DNA from: Rhodospirillales bacterium
Lineage (GTDB): Bacteria > Pseudomonadota > Alphaproteobacteria > Rhodospirillales > JABHCV01
Direction: 5' to 3'
Length of the DNA: 19,130 bases
Assembly (NCBI GenBank): GCA_016776705.1
Contig: JADHSW010000030.1
Location: 1 to 19,130, forward strand
Both the position numbers and the translations under genes were made by a program. How positions within the stretch are numbered: the first letter of the stretch is position 1; every line of letters starts with the position of its first letter. This document shows, piece after piece, positions 13,160 through 19,130 of the stretch. The notes beneath the pieces were generated by a model, which was not told the DNA's origin, searched no databases, and saw only the letters and a list, made by a program, of their open reading frames with translations.

Positions 13160-13972
13160 ATGCGAATTCTGTGTTGCGGCGATGTCCTTGGCAAAAGCGG
13201 GCGTCAGGCGATTCTCGATAATATTGAAGACCTGCGTCAGCGACTGCAGCTGGATTTTGTTCTCGTCAATGGCGAGAACGCCGCCCACGGTTTTGGCATT
13301 ACGGAAAAAATCTGTAATGCCTTTTACGATGTTGGCGTTGATGTCATTACCACGGGTAATCACGTCTGGGACCAGCGCGAGATAATGAATTACATCGACA
13401 GGGACCCCAGACTGCTGCGCCCGATCAATTACCCGAAAGGCACCCCCGGTAGCGGCGCAAACGTTTTTGAAACCGCTGACGGCAGGAAAGTCCTGGTTAT
13501 CAATCCCATGGGGCAATTGTTCATGCCTCCCCTGGATGATCCGTTCCATGCTGTTGAAGGAGTGCTTGGAAAATACAGGCTGGGGCGAGACGTGGATGCG
13601 ATTATCGTCGATATGCACGCCGAGGCGACCAGCGAGAAAATGGGCATGGGGCATTTTTGCGATGGCCGGGCCTCGGTCGTCGTCGGCTCCCACTCCCATG
13701 TGCCAACTGCCGACGCCCAGATGCTGCCCGGCGGCACCGCCTATCAAACGGACATGGGCATGTGCGGCGATTACAATTCGGTTATCGGTATGACCAAAGA
13801 ACCCGCATTGGCGCGCTTTACCGGAAATCAGAATGGCGGGCGTCTGGAGCCGGCGGAAGGCGAGGCGACCCTTTGCGCCGTGCTGGTCGAAACCGATGAC
13901 GCGACCGGCCTGGCGAAATCCGTTCAGGCCATCCGCAAGGGCGGACGACTGGCGCAAGCCTTTCCCGGGTGA
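13160..13972 (+). CDS. YmdB/TIGR00282-family metallophosphoesterase
   Basis: A 270-residue dimetal phosphoesterase. Relatives include Bacillus YmdB, which hydrolyses cyclic nucleotides and affects biofilm decisions; the substrate here is unknown. Metal ligands are all present: GDVLG (Asp8), NGENAA (Glu39, Asn40), GNHVW (Asn67, His68), DMHAEATSEK (His153) and GSHSH (His178, His180). The ending, DMGMCGDYNSVIGM followed by a C-terminal basic tail, is typical. I chose ATG 13160, preceded by AGGAAA, rather than the in-frame TTG at 13133, which lies inside the hairpin and would add nine atypical basic residues. In many alphaproteobacteria this gene sits near the fthC and yebC genes, as here. It converges on the Rid-family gene with only six bases between. 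Confidence 0.92.
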   Translation: MRILCCGDVLGKSGRQAILDNIEDLRQRLQLDFVLVNGENAAHGFGITEKICNAFYDVGVDVITTGNHVWDQREIMNYIDRDPRLLRPINYPKGTPGSGANVFETADGRKVLVINPMGQLFMPPLDDPFHAVEGVLGKYRLGRDVDAIIVDMHAEATSEKMGMGHFCDGRASVVVGSHSHVPTADAQMLPGGTAYQTDMGMCGDYNSVIGMTKEPALARFTGNQNGGRLEPAEGEATLCAVLVETDDATGLAKSVQAIRKGGRLAQAFPG

Positions 13973-13978
13973 ACGTTT

Positions 13979-14362
13979 TTATCCCGCCGCTACGGCCTCG
14001 ATCTCGACCAACCAGTCCGGGTGGGCGAGGGCGCTGACGACGAGCAGGGTGGAGGCCGTCAGCACCCCCTCCATATTGCGGTCACGGACGTCCCGGTACA
14101 TTCCGACCAAATTCGCGTCGGTCAGATAGGCCGTCACCTTGACCAGATTCTCCTTGTTCATTCCGGCGTCTTCCAGAATGGCGAAGATGCGCTCCCAGCA
14201 GAGCTGCATTTGCGCTTCGCCGCCGTCCACAATTGTGCCATCCGGGTTGATGGCGATTTGTCCCGAAATATGCAGCCACCGGGCATTTGCCGGTGCGCTG
14301 ACGCCGTGTGAATAGGCCGATGCCGGTGCGGATATGGTCGCCGGGGAATGATGGGTGAACAT
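13979..14362 (-). CDS. Rid-family protein (RidA/YjgF/UK114 fold) lacking the catalytic Arg
   Basis: A 127-residue protein of the Rid superfamily, small trimeric proteins of which the RidA group hydrolyses reactive enamines and imines such as 2-aminoacrylate. The ATG at 14362 was chosen because AAGGAGG stands just before it; the in-frame ATG at 14422 lacks one and would add 20 residues. Family features are HISGQIAINPDG (31-42), then NLVKVTAYLTD and WLVEIEAVAA at the end. At the position of Arg105 of E. coli RidA the sequence reads TASTLLVV, with Ser104, so imine deaminase activity is doubtful. It is divergent from the formate/nitrite channel gene with a 74-bp shared promoter region. Confidence 0.88.
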   Translation of the reverse strand: MFTHHSPATISAPASAYSHGVSAPANARWLHISGQIAINPDGTIVDGGEAQMQLCWERIFAILEDAGMNKENLVKVTAYLTDANLVGMYRDVRDRNMEGVLTASTLLVVSALAHPDWLVEIEAVAAG

Positions 14363-14436
14363 GTATTGCCTCCTTGCAGTTTGTTCGAGCAGTATAGAGA
14401 ATATACTTAACAGGCGAATCACGAGAAGGTGGTAAA

Positions 14437-15258
14437 ATGTCTGAAAATAACGAAGCGCCCAACGAATTCTCTCATCTGGTTGATGCCTATGCGCCGCCCA
14501 AGATTGCCGCCCTGATCGAAGGGGCGGGGGTGCGCAAGGTGCATATATCCCTTTTCCGGACCGTGACCCTGGGGGTCATGGCGGGCGTTTTTATTGCTTT
14601 CGGGGCGGTGTTTTTTACCGTCACTATTACCAACAGCGGCCTGGGCCTGGGACCGAATCGCCTGCTCGGCGGCATTGTCTTTTCCCTGGGACTTATCCTG
14701 GTCGTCATCGGCGGGGCGGAACTTTTCACCGGCAACAACCTGATCGCCATGGCCTGGGCCGACAAGAAGGTGACCACGGGCCAAATTCTCAAAAACTGGG
14801 TCGTCGTCTATATCGCCAATCTTATCGGCGCTGTGGCCATGGCCGTGATCATTCATCTGGCTGGAACAATGGAAATGGCCGGGGGCGCGCCTGCCCAAAC
14901 CGCCAACGCGATTGCCATCGGCAAAGTGAACTTGAGTTTTGGCGAAGCCTTCTTCCGGGGCATTCTGTGCAACACGCTGGTCTGCCTTGCGGTCTGGATG
15001 TCCTACGCGGCGCATCGGGTTTCCGGGAAAATCCTCGCCATCATCTTCCCCGTAGCCGCCTTCGTCGCCCTGGGCTTCGAGCATTCCGTCGCCAACATGT
15101 ATTTCCTCGCCATCGCCATGCTGCAAGGAGCCGAAGGCGTCACCCTTGCCGGTGCCATGGCAAACCTGATCCCGGTAACAATCGGCAACATCATCGGCGG
15201 CAGCGTCTTCGTCGCCCTGGTCTACTGGGCGGTCTATTTGCGCAGGGCGGATGCATGA
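14437..15258 (+). CDS. Formate/nitrite transporter family channel (FocA/NirC type)
   Basis: A 273-residue inner-membrane protein with six predicted helices, the usual FNT length. FNT pentamers carry formate, nitrite or hydrosulfide. Motifs are GAELFTGNN (93-101), LCNTLVCLAVW (177-187) and GFEHSVANMYF, with the conserved gate His216. Sequence alone does not separate formate from nitrite specificity, and no pyruvate formate-lyase or nitrite reductase gene is adjacent. An AGAAGGTGG ribosome site precedes the ATG. The stop overlaps the start of the following oxidoreductase frame (ATGA), but the base composition changes sharply there. Confidence 0.93.
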   Translation: MSENNEAPNEFSHLVDAYAPPKIAALIEGAGVRKVHISLFRTVTLGVMAGVFIAFGAVFFTVTITNSGLGLGPNRLLGGIVFSLGLILVVIGGAELFTGNNLIAMAWADKKVTTGQILKNWVVVYIANLIGAVAMAVIIHLAGTMEMAGGAPAQTANAIAIGKVNLSFGEAFFRGILCNTLVCLAVWMSYAAHRVSGKILAIIFPVAAFVALGFEHSVANMYFLAIAMLQGAEGVTLAGAMANLIPVTIGNIIGGSVFVALVYWAVYLRRADA

Positions 15259-16220
15259 CAAAGGTTCTTCTCGTCGGCGCAGGAAGAATGGGTTTGCAAC
15301 ATTTGCGGGGCGTTGCCAATGATGCCAAGGAGATTGTTGTCGTTTACCACAAAAGTGATGTCGAACAGAGGTTACATGAGGTTCTAGATGCATGTGATTT
15401 TGACTGATATATTAATGTGGTTCCCTCAATCGATCATGCAGGAAGCAAATTTGATGCGGCAATAATGACGGAAACTGCGGGCAATCGGGCCGAGCGTTTT
15501 GAACAGGTTCTTAATCTGAACATTCCCAATATACTTATCGAAAAACCCATTGAGCAATCAAGAGTCCGTGTCCTTCGGATGCAGACGATGGCCAATCTTG
15601 GGAAATCTGATATTCGTGTCAATCACGTCTTTCGGGAGAACCCTGTATTCGACAATATTTTCAAATCGGATAACGCCCTGCAAATGACGGTAAATGCGGG
15701 TGCAATTGGGTTGGGCTGTGGCGGCATTCATTGGATTGATCTGGCGCTTTATCTGTCGAATTCCAAATCAGGGAAACTGATAAGTGGCAAGCTTGACTCT
15801 GTGCCAATTGCCAGTGGTCGCGGCAAACAATTCAGGGATTATGGAGGAAACGGCTTGTTTGAATTTGAAGACGGGTCAACTCTTTTCCTTAATGTCAGCG
15901 CGGAAAGTTCTGCTAATCCCGTTTGTGTGATTACTCAGAACCATTGTCAGTTGGTTGTCGATTTATCTAACGGGATTTTTGTGCATGAAAGAGAGGAAGG
16001 GCTTGTTCATCCGAATTACCTTTATGGAAAAGGCTACCATTCTCACAAGGCATCGAACCTTTCAAGCATAGGCCCATCCGAACAGACTCGTTTATGGCTT
16101 CAACATGCAAAGGGTGATCGAAGATCAAAATTGCCGACATTGGATGAAGCAGTAATAGGACATGAGCTGTTGTTTGATTTGCTGGAAACAGGTGGGACGC
16201 GGAAGTTTCTGTTTACCTGA
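15255..16220 (+). pseudogene. Gfo/Idh/MocA-family oxidoreductase interrupted by an in-frame TGA
   Basis: The reading frame starts at the ATG at 15255 with MTKVLLVGAGRMGLQHLRGV, a clear NAD(P)-binding Rossmann motif, and stops at TGA 15405-15407 after 50 residues. The same frame continues to 16220 without other stops and carries the rest of the fold, including ILIEKPIEQS with the conserved EKP motif and GGIHWIDLALYL with the HxxxD-like substrate motif. With the TGA read through, the length is about 321 codons, normal for the family, which catalyses NAD(P)-dependent sugar oxidation or reduction. A GTG at 15417 could restart translation, but the product would lack the nucleotide-binding strand. 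The gene is more AT-rich than its neighbours, suggesting transfer. One nonsense mutation or a sequencing error is the simplest explanation. Confidence 0.85.
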
Positions 16221-16364
16221 TTTTTGAGATGAAATGCATCTGCTGATAATCTCCAGCGATTCCTTTACCCAAGCGCCCAATTCCTGCCATATTGCCCTGC
16301 TAATTAATCTGGCGTGATCGGGTGCCGGATTGTTTGTGAATTCGTGCGCGTTTTTGCCATATGT

Positions 16365-16372
16365 GGTATAAG
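16365..16372 (+). promoter_or_regulatory. Candidate extended -10 promoter for yebC-ruvCAB
   Basis: GG then TATAAG (16367-16372) with TG at the preceding bases (TGgTATAAG) forms an extended -10 element, which can work without a good -35. It lies 54 bases before the yebC ATG in the 205-bp gap after the pseudogene. The rest of this gap shows no gene and only weak short inverted repeats. Confidence 0.35.
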
Positions 16373-16425
16373 CGCGCGATGTGATACACTTGATCTTGCT
16401 TATTTTAGGGACACGTTAAGAAACC

Positions 16426-17175
16426 ATGGCCGGCCATTCAAAATTCAAAAACATCATGCACCGCAAGGGCGCGCAGGATGCCAAGCGCGCTAAAGTATTT
16501 GCCAAACACATCCGCGAGTTGACCGTCGCCGCCAAAACCGGCATAGCCGACCCGGATATGAATCCGCGTCTTCGCACCGCCATTGCCGCCGCCAAGGCGG
16601 TGAATATGCCCAAGGACAATATGGAACGCGCCATCAAAAAGGGCGCAGGCGGGGGCGATGACACCAACTTCGACGAAGTCCGCTACGAAGGCTACGGCCC
16701 TGGCGGCGTCGCGATTATCGTTGAAACCCTGACCGACAACCGCAACCGCACCGCCGCCGAAGTGCGCTCAGCCTTCACCAAATATGGTGGTAATCTGGGG
16801 GAAACCGGCAGTGTCGGCTTTATGTTCGATCAACTGGGATTTATCGAGTATCCGGCTGAAACGGCGAGCGCCGACGTCATGTTTGAAGCGAGCCTGGAAG
16901 CAGGCGCAAGCGATGTAGAATCGTCGGACGATGGTCACGAAATTTATTGTGCTGTGGAAGACCTCGGCATTGTTCGCGATGCCCTTGAAGAACAATTCGG
17001 CACGCCCTCCGATGCGCGTCTGGACTGGAAACCGCAGACGACGACTGAACTGGACGAGGATAAAGCCAGTACCTTGCTCAAGCTCCTCGACGTGCTGGAA
17101 GACAACGACGACGTGCAGCGGGTGGCTTCGAATTTTGAAGTTTCCGACGAAGTCATGGAACGCCTTAGCGCCTGA
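16426..17175 (+). CDS. yebC: YebC/PmpR-family regulatory or translation factor
   Basis: A 249-residue protein of the YebC/TACO1 family. Members act as DNA-binding regulators in some bacteria and, in more recent work, as factors that help ribosomes through proline-rich stretches. The N-terminus MAGHSKFKNIMHRKGAQDAKR is the hallmark of the family, followed by MPKDNMERAIKKGAGG and YEGYGPGGVA. The full three-domain length is present. It stands directly before ruvC, a widespread bacterial arrangement, with a 37-base gap. The ribosome site before ATG 16426 is weak. Confidence 0.95.
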   Translation: MAGHSKFKNIMHRKGAQDAKRAKVFAKHIRELTVAAKTGIADPDMNPRLRTAIAAAKAVNMPKDNMERAIKKGAGGGDDTNFDEVRYEGYGPGGVAIIVETLTDNRNRTAAEVRSAFTKYGGNLGETGSVGFMFDQLGFIEYPAETASADVMFEASLEAGASDVESSDDGHEIYCAVEDLGIVRDALEEQFGTPSDARLDWKPQTTTELDEDKASTLLKLLDVLEDNDDVQRVASNFEVSDEVMERLSA

Positions 17176-17212
17176 TATCTTGGGCCGGGGGCAAAATGAA
17201 GGGTCGTTTGAC

Positions 17213-17719
17213 ATGAGACTGATCGGGTTCGACCCGGGCCTCAGGCATACCGGTTGGGGCGTCATCGAAAGTGACGGCAACCGACTGAGCCACGTCGCCA
17301 ACGGTGCGGTAACGACCGATCCGAAAGGCGATCTGGCCTCGCGTCTTGTCGAATTGTACGATGGCCTTGTCAAAATCATCGGCCAGTTCGCCCCCCTTGA
17401 AGCCGCTGTCGAGGAGACCTTTGTCAACAAAAATCCCACATCGACCCTGAAACTGGGGCAGGCCCGCGGGGTGGTCTTGCTGGTTCCGGCGCGGGCCGGG
17501 CTTGTGGTCAGCGAATACACCCCGAACCTGATCAAGAAATCCGTCGTCGGGGCCGGTCACGCTGCCAAGGAACAGGTGCAGATGATGGTTGGCGTGCTGC
17601 TTCCGGGTACGCAAATCACCAGCGCCGACGCCGCCGACGCTCTGGCTGTCGCAATCTGTCACGCCCATCACCGGGCCAGCGCCGCCGCCATGGCCAAGGT
17701 AGCGGGAGGCATCGGGTGA
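17213..17719 (+). CDS. ruvC: Holliday junction resolvase RuvC
   Basis: A 168-residue dimeric endonuclease that cuts Holliday junctions during recombinational repair. I chose ATG 17213, which begins MRLIGFDPGLRHTGWGV as in the family; the frame is open upstream but within yebC. The four acidic active-site residues are present: Asp7 in FDPG, Glu67 in AVEETFVNKN, and Asp139 and Asp142 in SADAADALA. The substrate-binding PNLIKKSVVGAGHAAKEQV segment is intact. The stop overlaps the GTG start of ruvA by four bases, so the two are translationally coupled. Confidence 0.96.
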   Translation: MRLIGFDPGLRHTGWGVIESDGNRLSHVANGAVTTDPKGDLASRLVELYDGLVKIIGQFAPLEAAVEETFVNKNPTSTLKLGQARGVVLLVPARAGLVVSEYTPNLIKKSVVGAGHAAKEQVQMMVGVLLPGTQITSADAADALAVAICHAHHRASAAAMAKVAGGIG

Positions 17720-18369
17720 TTGCCAAACTGACAGGCCTGATCGACGAGGTTGGAAGCGACTGGGCGGTTATTGACGTTTCAGGCGTTGGCTATCTGGTGT
17801 TTTGTTCCGCCCGCACATTGGGGCATCTGATCCCCGGCGAAGCTGCCTCTCTGGTGATCGAAACCCACGTGCGTGAAGACCACATTCATCTTTATGGTTT
17901 CTTTGATCAATCCGAACGGGCCTGGTTCAGATTGTTGACCACTGTTCAGGGTGTCGGGGCCAAGGTCGGACTGGGCATCCTGTCGGTTTTGAGTGGTGAT
18001 GAGCTGGTGCAGGCCATCGCCGCCGCCGACAAGGCGACGATCACCCGTGCGCCGGGTGTCGGGCCCAAGCTTGCGGCGCGGCTTTTGACGGAACTAAAAG
18101 ACAAGGTTGCGACCATCGCCCTTGGACCCGCAGCCGGTCTTGGGGGTGCGGGCGGCGAAGGGTCCGCCTCCATGGGAGCGGTTGATTCAACAACCGCGGA
18201 AGCGGTCTCGGCATTGGTTAATCTTGGTTATTCGGCCTCACATGCCTTAACCGCTGTCAGCGCCGCCGCCATTAAACTGGGCGAGGGGCACCGCCTTGAA
18301 GAGCTGATTCGCGCCGGGCTGGGTGAGCTGGCCCCTAAAAACCAGGGTGTTCGGGGACACGGGGCATGA
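17716..18369 (+). CDS. ruvA: Holliday junction DNA helicase subunit RuvA
   Basis: A 217-residue protein, slightly longer than the 203 of E. coli, with a GTG start at 17716 that overlaps ruvC (GTGA). It binds four-way junctions as a tetramer and loads RuvB. Domain I (about 1-62) is an OB fold starting MIAKLTGLIDEV. Domain II carries two helix-hairpin-helix motifs, VQGVGAKVGLG (78-87) and APGVGPKLAARLL (112-124). A Gly/Ala/Ser-rich flexible linker (about 139-160) leads to domain III, which contacts RuvB (STTAEAVSALVNLGYS onward). It overlaps ruvB by four bases (ATGA). Confidence 0.96.
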   Translation: MIAKLTGLIDEVGSDWAVIDVSGVGYLVFCSARTLGHLIPGEAASLVIETHVREDHIHLYGFFDQSERAWFRLLTTVQGVGAKVGLGILSVLSGDELVQAIAAADKATITRAPGVGPKLAARLLTELKDKVATIALGPAAGLGGAGGEGSASMGAVDSTTAEAVSALVNLGYSASHALTAVSAAAIKLGEGHRLEELIRAGLGELAPKNQGVRGHGA

Positions 18370-19130
18370 GCGAAGACAGAATAATCACCCCGGAATCATC
18401 GGGCGATGACATCGCCGATGCGGCCCTGCGCCCACAAAGCCTGGGCGATTTTGTCGGCCAGCGTCAGGTGCGCGAGAATCTTTCCGTCTTCGTTAAGGCG
18501 GCCCGCGGGCGTGGCGAGGCGCTGGACCACGTTTTGTTCTATGGTCCGCCGGGCCTTGGCAAGACGACACTGGCGCAGATCGTCGCCCGTGAACTGGCTG
18601 TCGGTTTTCGCGCTACTTCTGGTCCGGTTATCGCCAAGGCTGGTGATCTGGCTGCGATACTGACGAATTTGCAGCCCAACGACGTTTTGTTCATCGATGA
18701 AATTCACCGCCTGAATCCGGTGGTCGAGGAAATCCTTTATCCGGCCATGGAAGATTTCCAGCTGGACCTGATTATCGGCGAGGGACCTGCGGCGCGTTCC
18801 GTTCGTATCGATCTGCCGCGCTTTACCCTGGTTGGGGCGACGACCCGTTCCGGCCTGATCACAACGCCTTTGCGCGAACGCTTTGGCATCCCCATGCGGG
18901 TTGTCTTTTACGAACCAGAAGAGCTGGAAAGCATTGTCCGGCGTGGCGCCAGGTTGCTGGGACTGGAGCTGACAGCGGACGGCGCAATGGAAATCGCCAA
19001 GCGCTCACGCGGCACGCCTCGCGTTGCTGGCAGGCTGCTGCGCAGGGTCCGGGATTTCGCCGCCGTTGACGGCAACCTTATGGTCGATGCCGTCGCCGCC
19101 GACAAAGCCCTGAACCGGCTTGATGTGGAC
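18366..19130 (+). CDS. ruvB: Holliday junction DNA helicase motor RuvB, 3'-truncated by window edge
   Basis: An AAA+ ATPase hexamer that drives branch migration of RuvA-bound junctions. The first 255 codons are visible, of an expected 340 or so. They include Walker A GPPGLGKTT (60-68), Walker B VLFIDEIHRL with DEIH at 111-114, the sensor 1 motif VGATTRSG and the arginine-finger region PLRERFG (Arg170). The beta-hairpin that touches RuvA lies in the EDFQLDLIIGEGPAARS segment. The start ATG at 18366 overlaps the ruvA stop. The C-terminal winged-helix domain is beyond the window. Confidence 0.96.
   Translation, partial: MSEDRIITPESSGDDIADAALRPQSLGDFVGQRQVRENLSVFVKAARGRGEALDHVLFYGPPGLGKTTLAQIVARELAVGFRATSGPVIAKAGDLAAILTNLQPNDVLFIDEIHRLNPVVEEILYPAMEDFQLDLIIGEGPAARSVRIDLPRFTLVGATTRSGLITTPLRERFGIPMRVVFYEPEELESIVRRGARLLGLELTADGAMEIAKRSRGTPRVAGRLLRRVRDFAAVDGNLMVDAVAADKALNRLDVD

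Noticed and set aside
13139..13957. A 272-residue open frame antisense to the metallophosphoesterase gene
   Set aside because: The plus-strand product has all metal-binding motifs; the antisense frame has none and exists because of codon bias.
14419..15393. A 324-residue open frame antisense to the formate/nitrite channel
   Set aside because: Its translation is rich in His, Gly and Asp with no domain pattern, and it is the shadow of a GC-rich gene with a complete, recognisable product on the other strand.
15405..15407. UGA as a selenocysteine codon in the oxidoreductase
   Set aside because: The Gfo/Idh/MocA family has no Cys or selenocysteine at this loop, no convincing SECIS-like hairpin directly follows and no selenocysteine genes are in view.
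1..19130. CRISPR array, tRNA or rRNA genes
   Set aside because: No regularly spaced repeats, no cloverleaf with a TTCGA-type arm in context and no ribosomal RNA stretches were recognised on reading both strands.

Overview
The window looks like chromosomal DNA of an alphaproteobacterium, most likely of the Rhodospirillales/Rhodospirillaceae type. The taxon is inferred from gene content and order, not from a search. The clearest pointer is the block DUF4164-type coiled-coil gene, zapA, 6S RNA, 5-formyltetrahydrofolate cyclo-ligase, together with yebC-ruvC-ruvA-ruvB and an efp-suhB pair. Most genes are moderately GC-rich. Two stretches are visibly more AT-rich: the IS30-type element at the left edge and an oxidoreductase pseudogene near 15.3-16.2 kb.

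Layout. 1-860: the 3' part of an IS30-family insertion sequence, cut by the window edge. 895-4239 (minus strand): a three-gene cell-envelope operon, in transcription order a secreted OmpA-like protein with a Pro/Ala-rich linker, a MotA/TolQ/ExbB-like channel protein and a MotB-like membrane-anchored peptidoglycan-binding protein. 4467-5852 (minus): efp then suhB. 6046-7851 (plus): a membrane hybrid-less histidine kinase with a PilJ/NarX-like sensor and a PAS domain. 7912-9800 (minus): an unrecognised 138-residue gene, thiE and a GGDEF diguanylate cyclase in one tight operon. 9886-10893 (minus): gap, with its own terminator and a 350-bp upstream region holding a candidate promoter, an attenuator-like hairpin and several palindromes. 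11247-13067 (plus): DUF4164-type gene, zapA, 6S RNA, fthC and an unrecognised 120-residue gene. 13160-13972 (plus): YmdB/TIGR00282-type metallophosphoesterase behind a large hairpin. 13979-14362 (minus): a Rid-family protein. 14437-15258 (plus): a formate/nitrite channel, overlapping a Gfo/Idh/MocA oxidoreductase gene that is broken by one in-frame TGA. 16426-19130 (plus): yebC, ruvC, ruvA and ruvB, with ruvB running off the right edge.

Working relations. RuvC, RuvA and RuvB form the Holliday-junction branch-migration and resolution machine, and their genes overlap by 4 bases at each junction. The three envelope genes look like an ion-driven motor or energiser of the MotAB/TolQR/ExbBD type with an extra periplasmic partner, without flagellar or TonB genes nearby. 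6S RNA and fthC keep the same order as in gamma-proteobacteria.

The best candidates for undescribed biology are the orphan motor-like operon, the structured region upstream of gap and the large hairpins in front of 6S RNA and of the metallophosphoesterase gene. No CRISPR array, tRNA or rRNA gene was seen.
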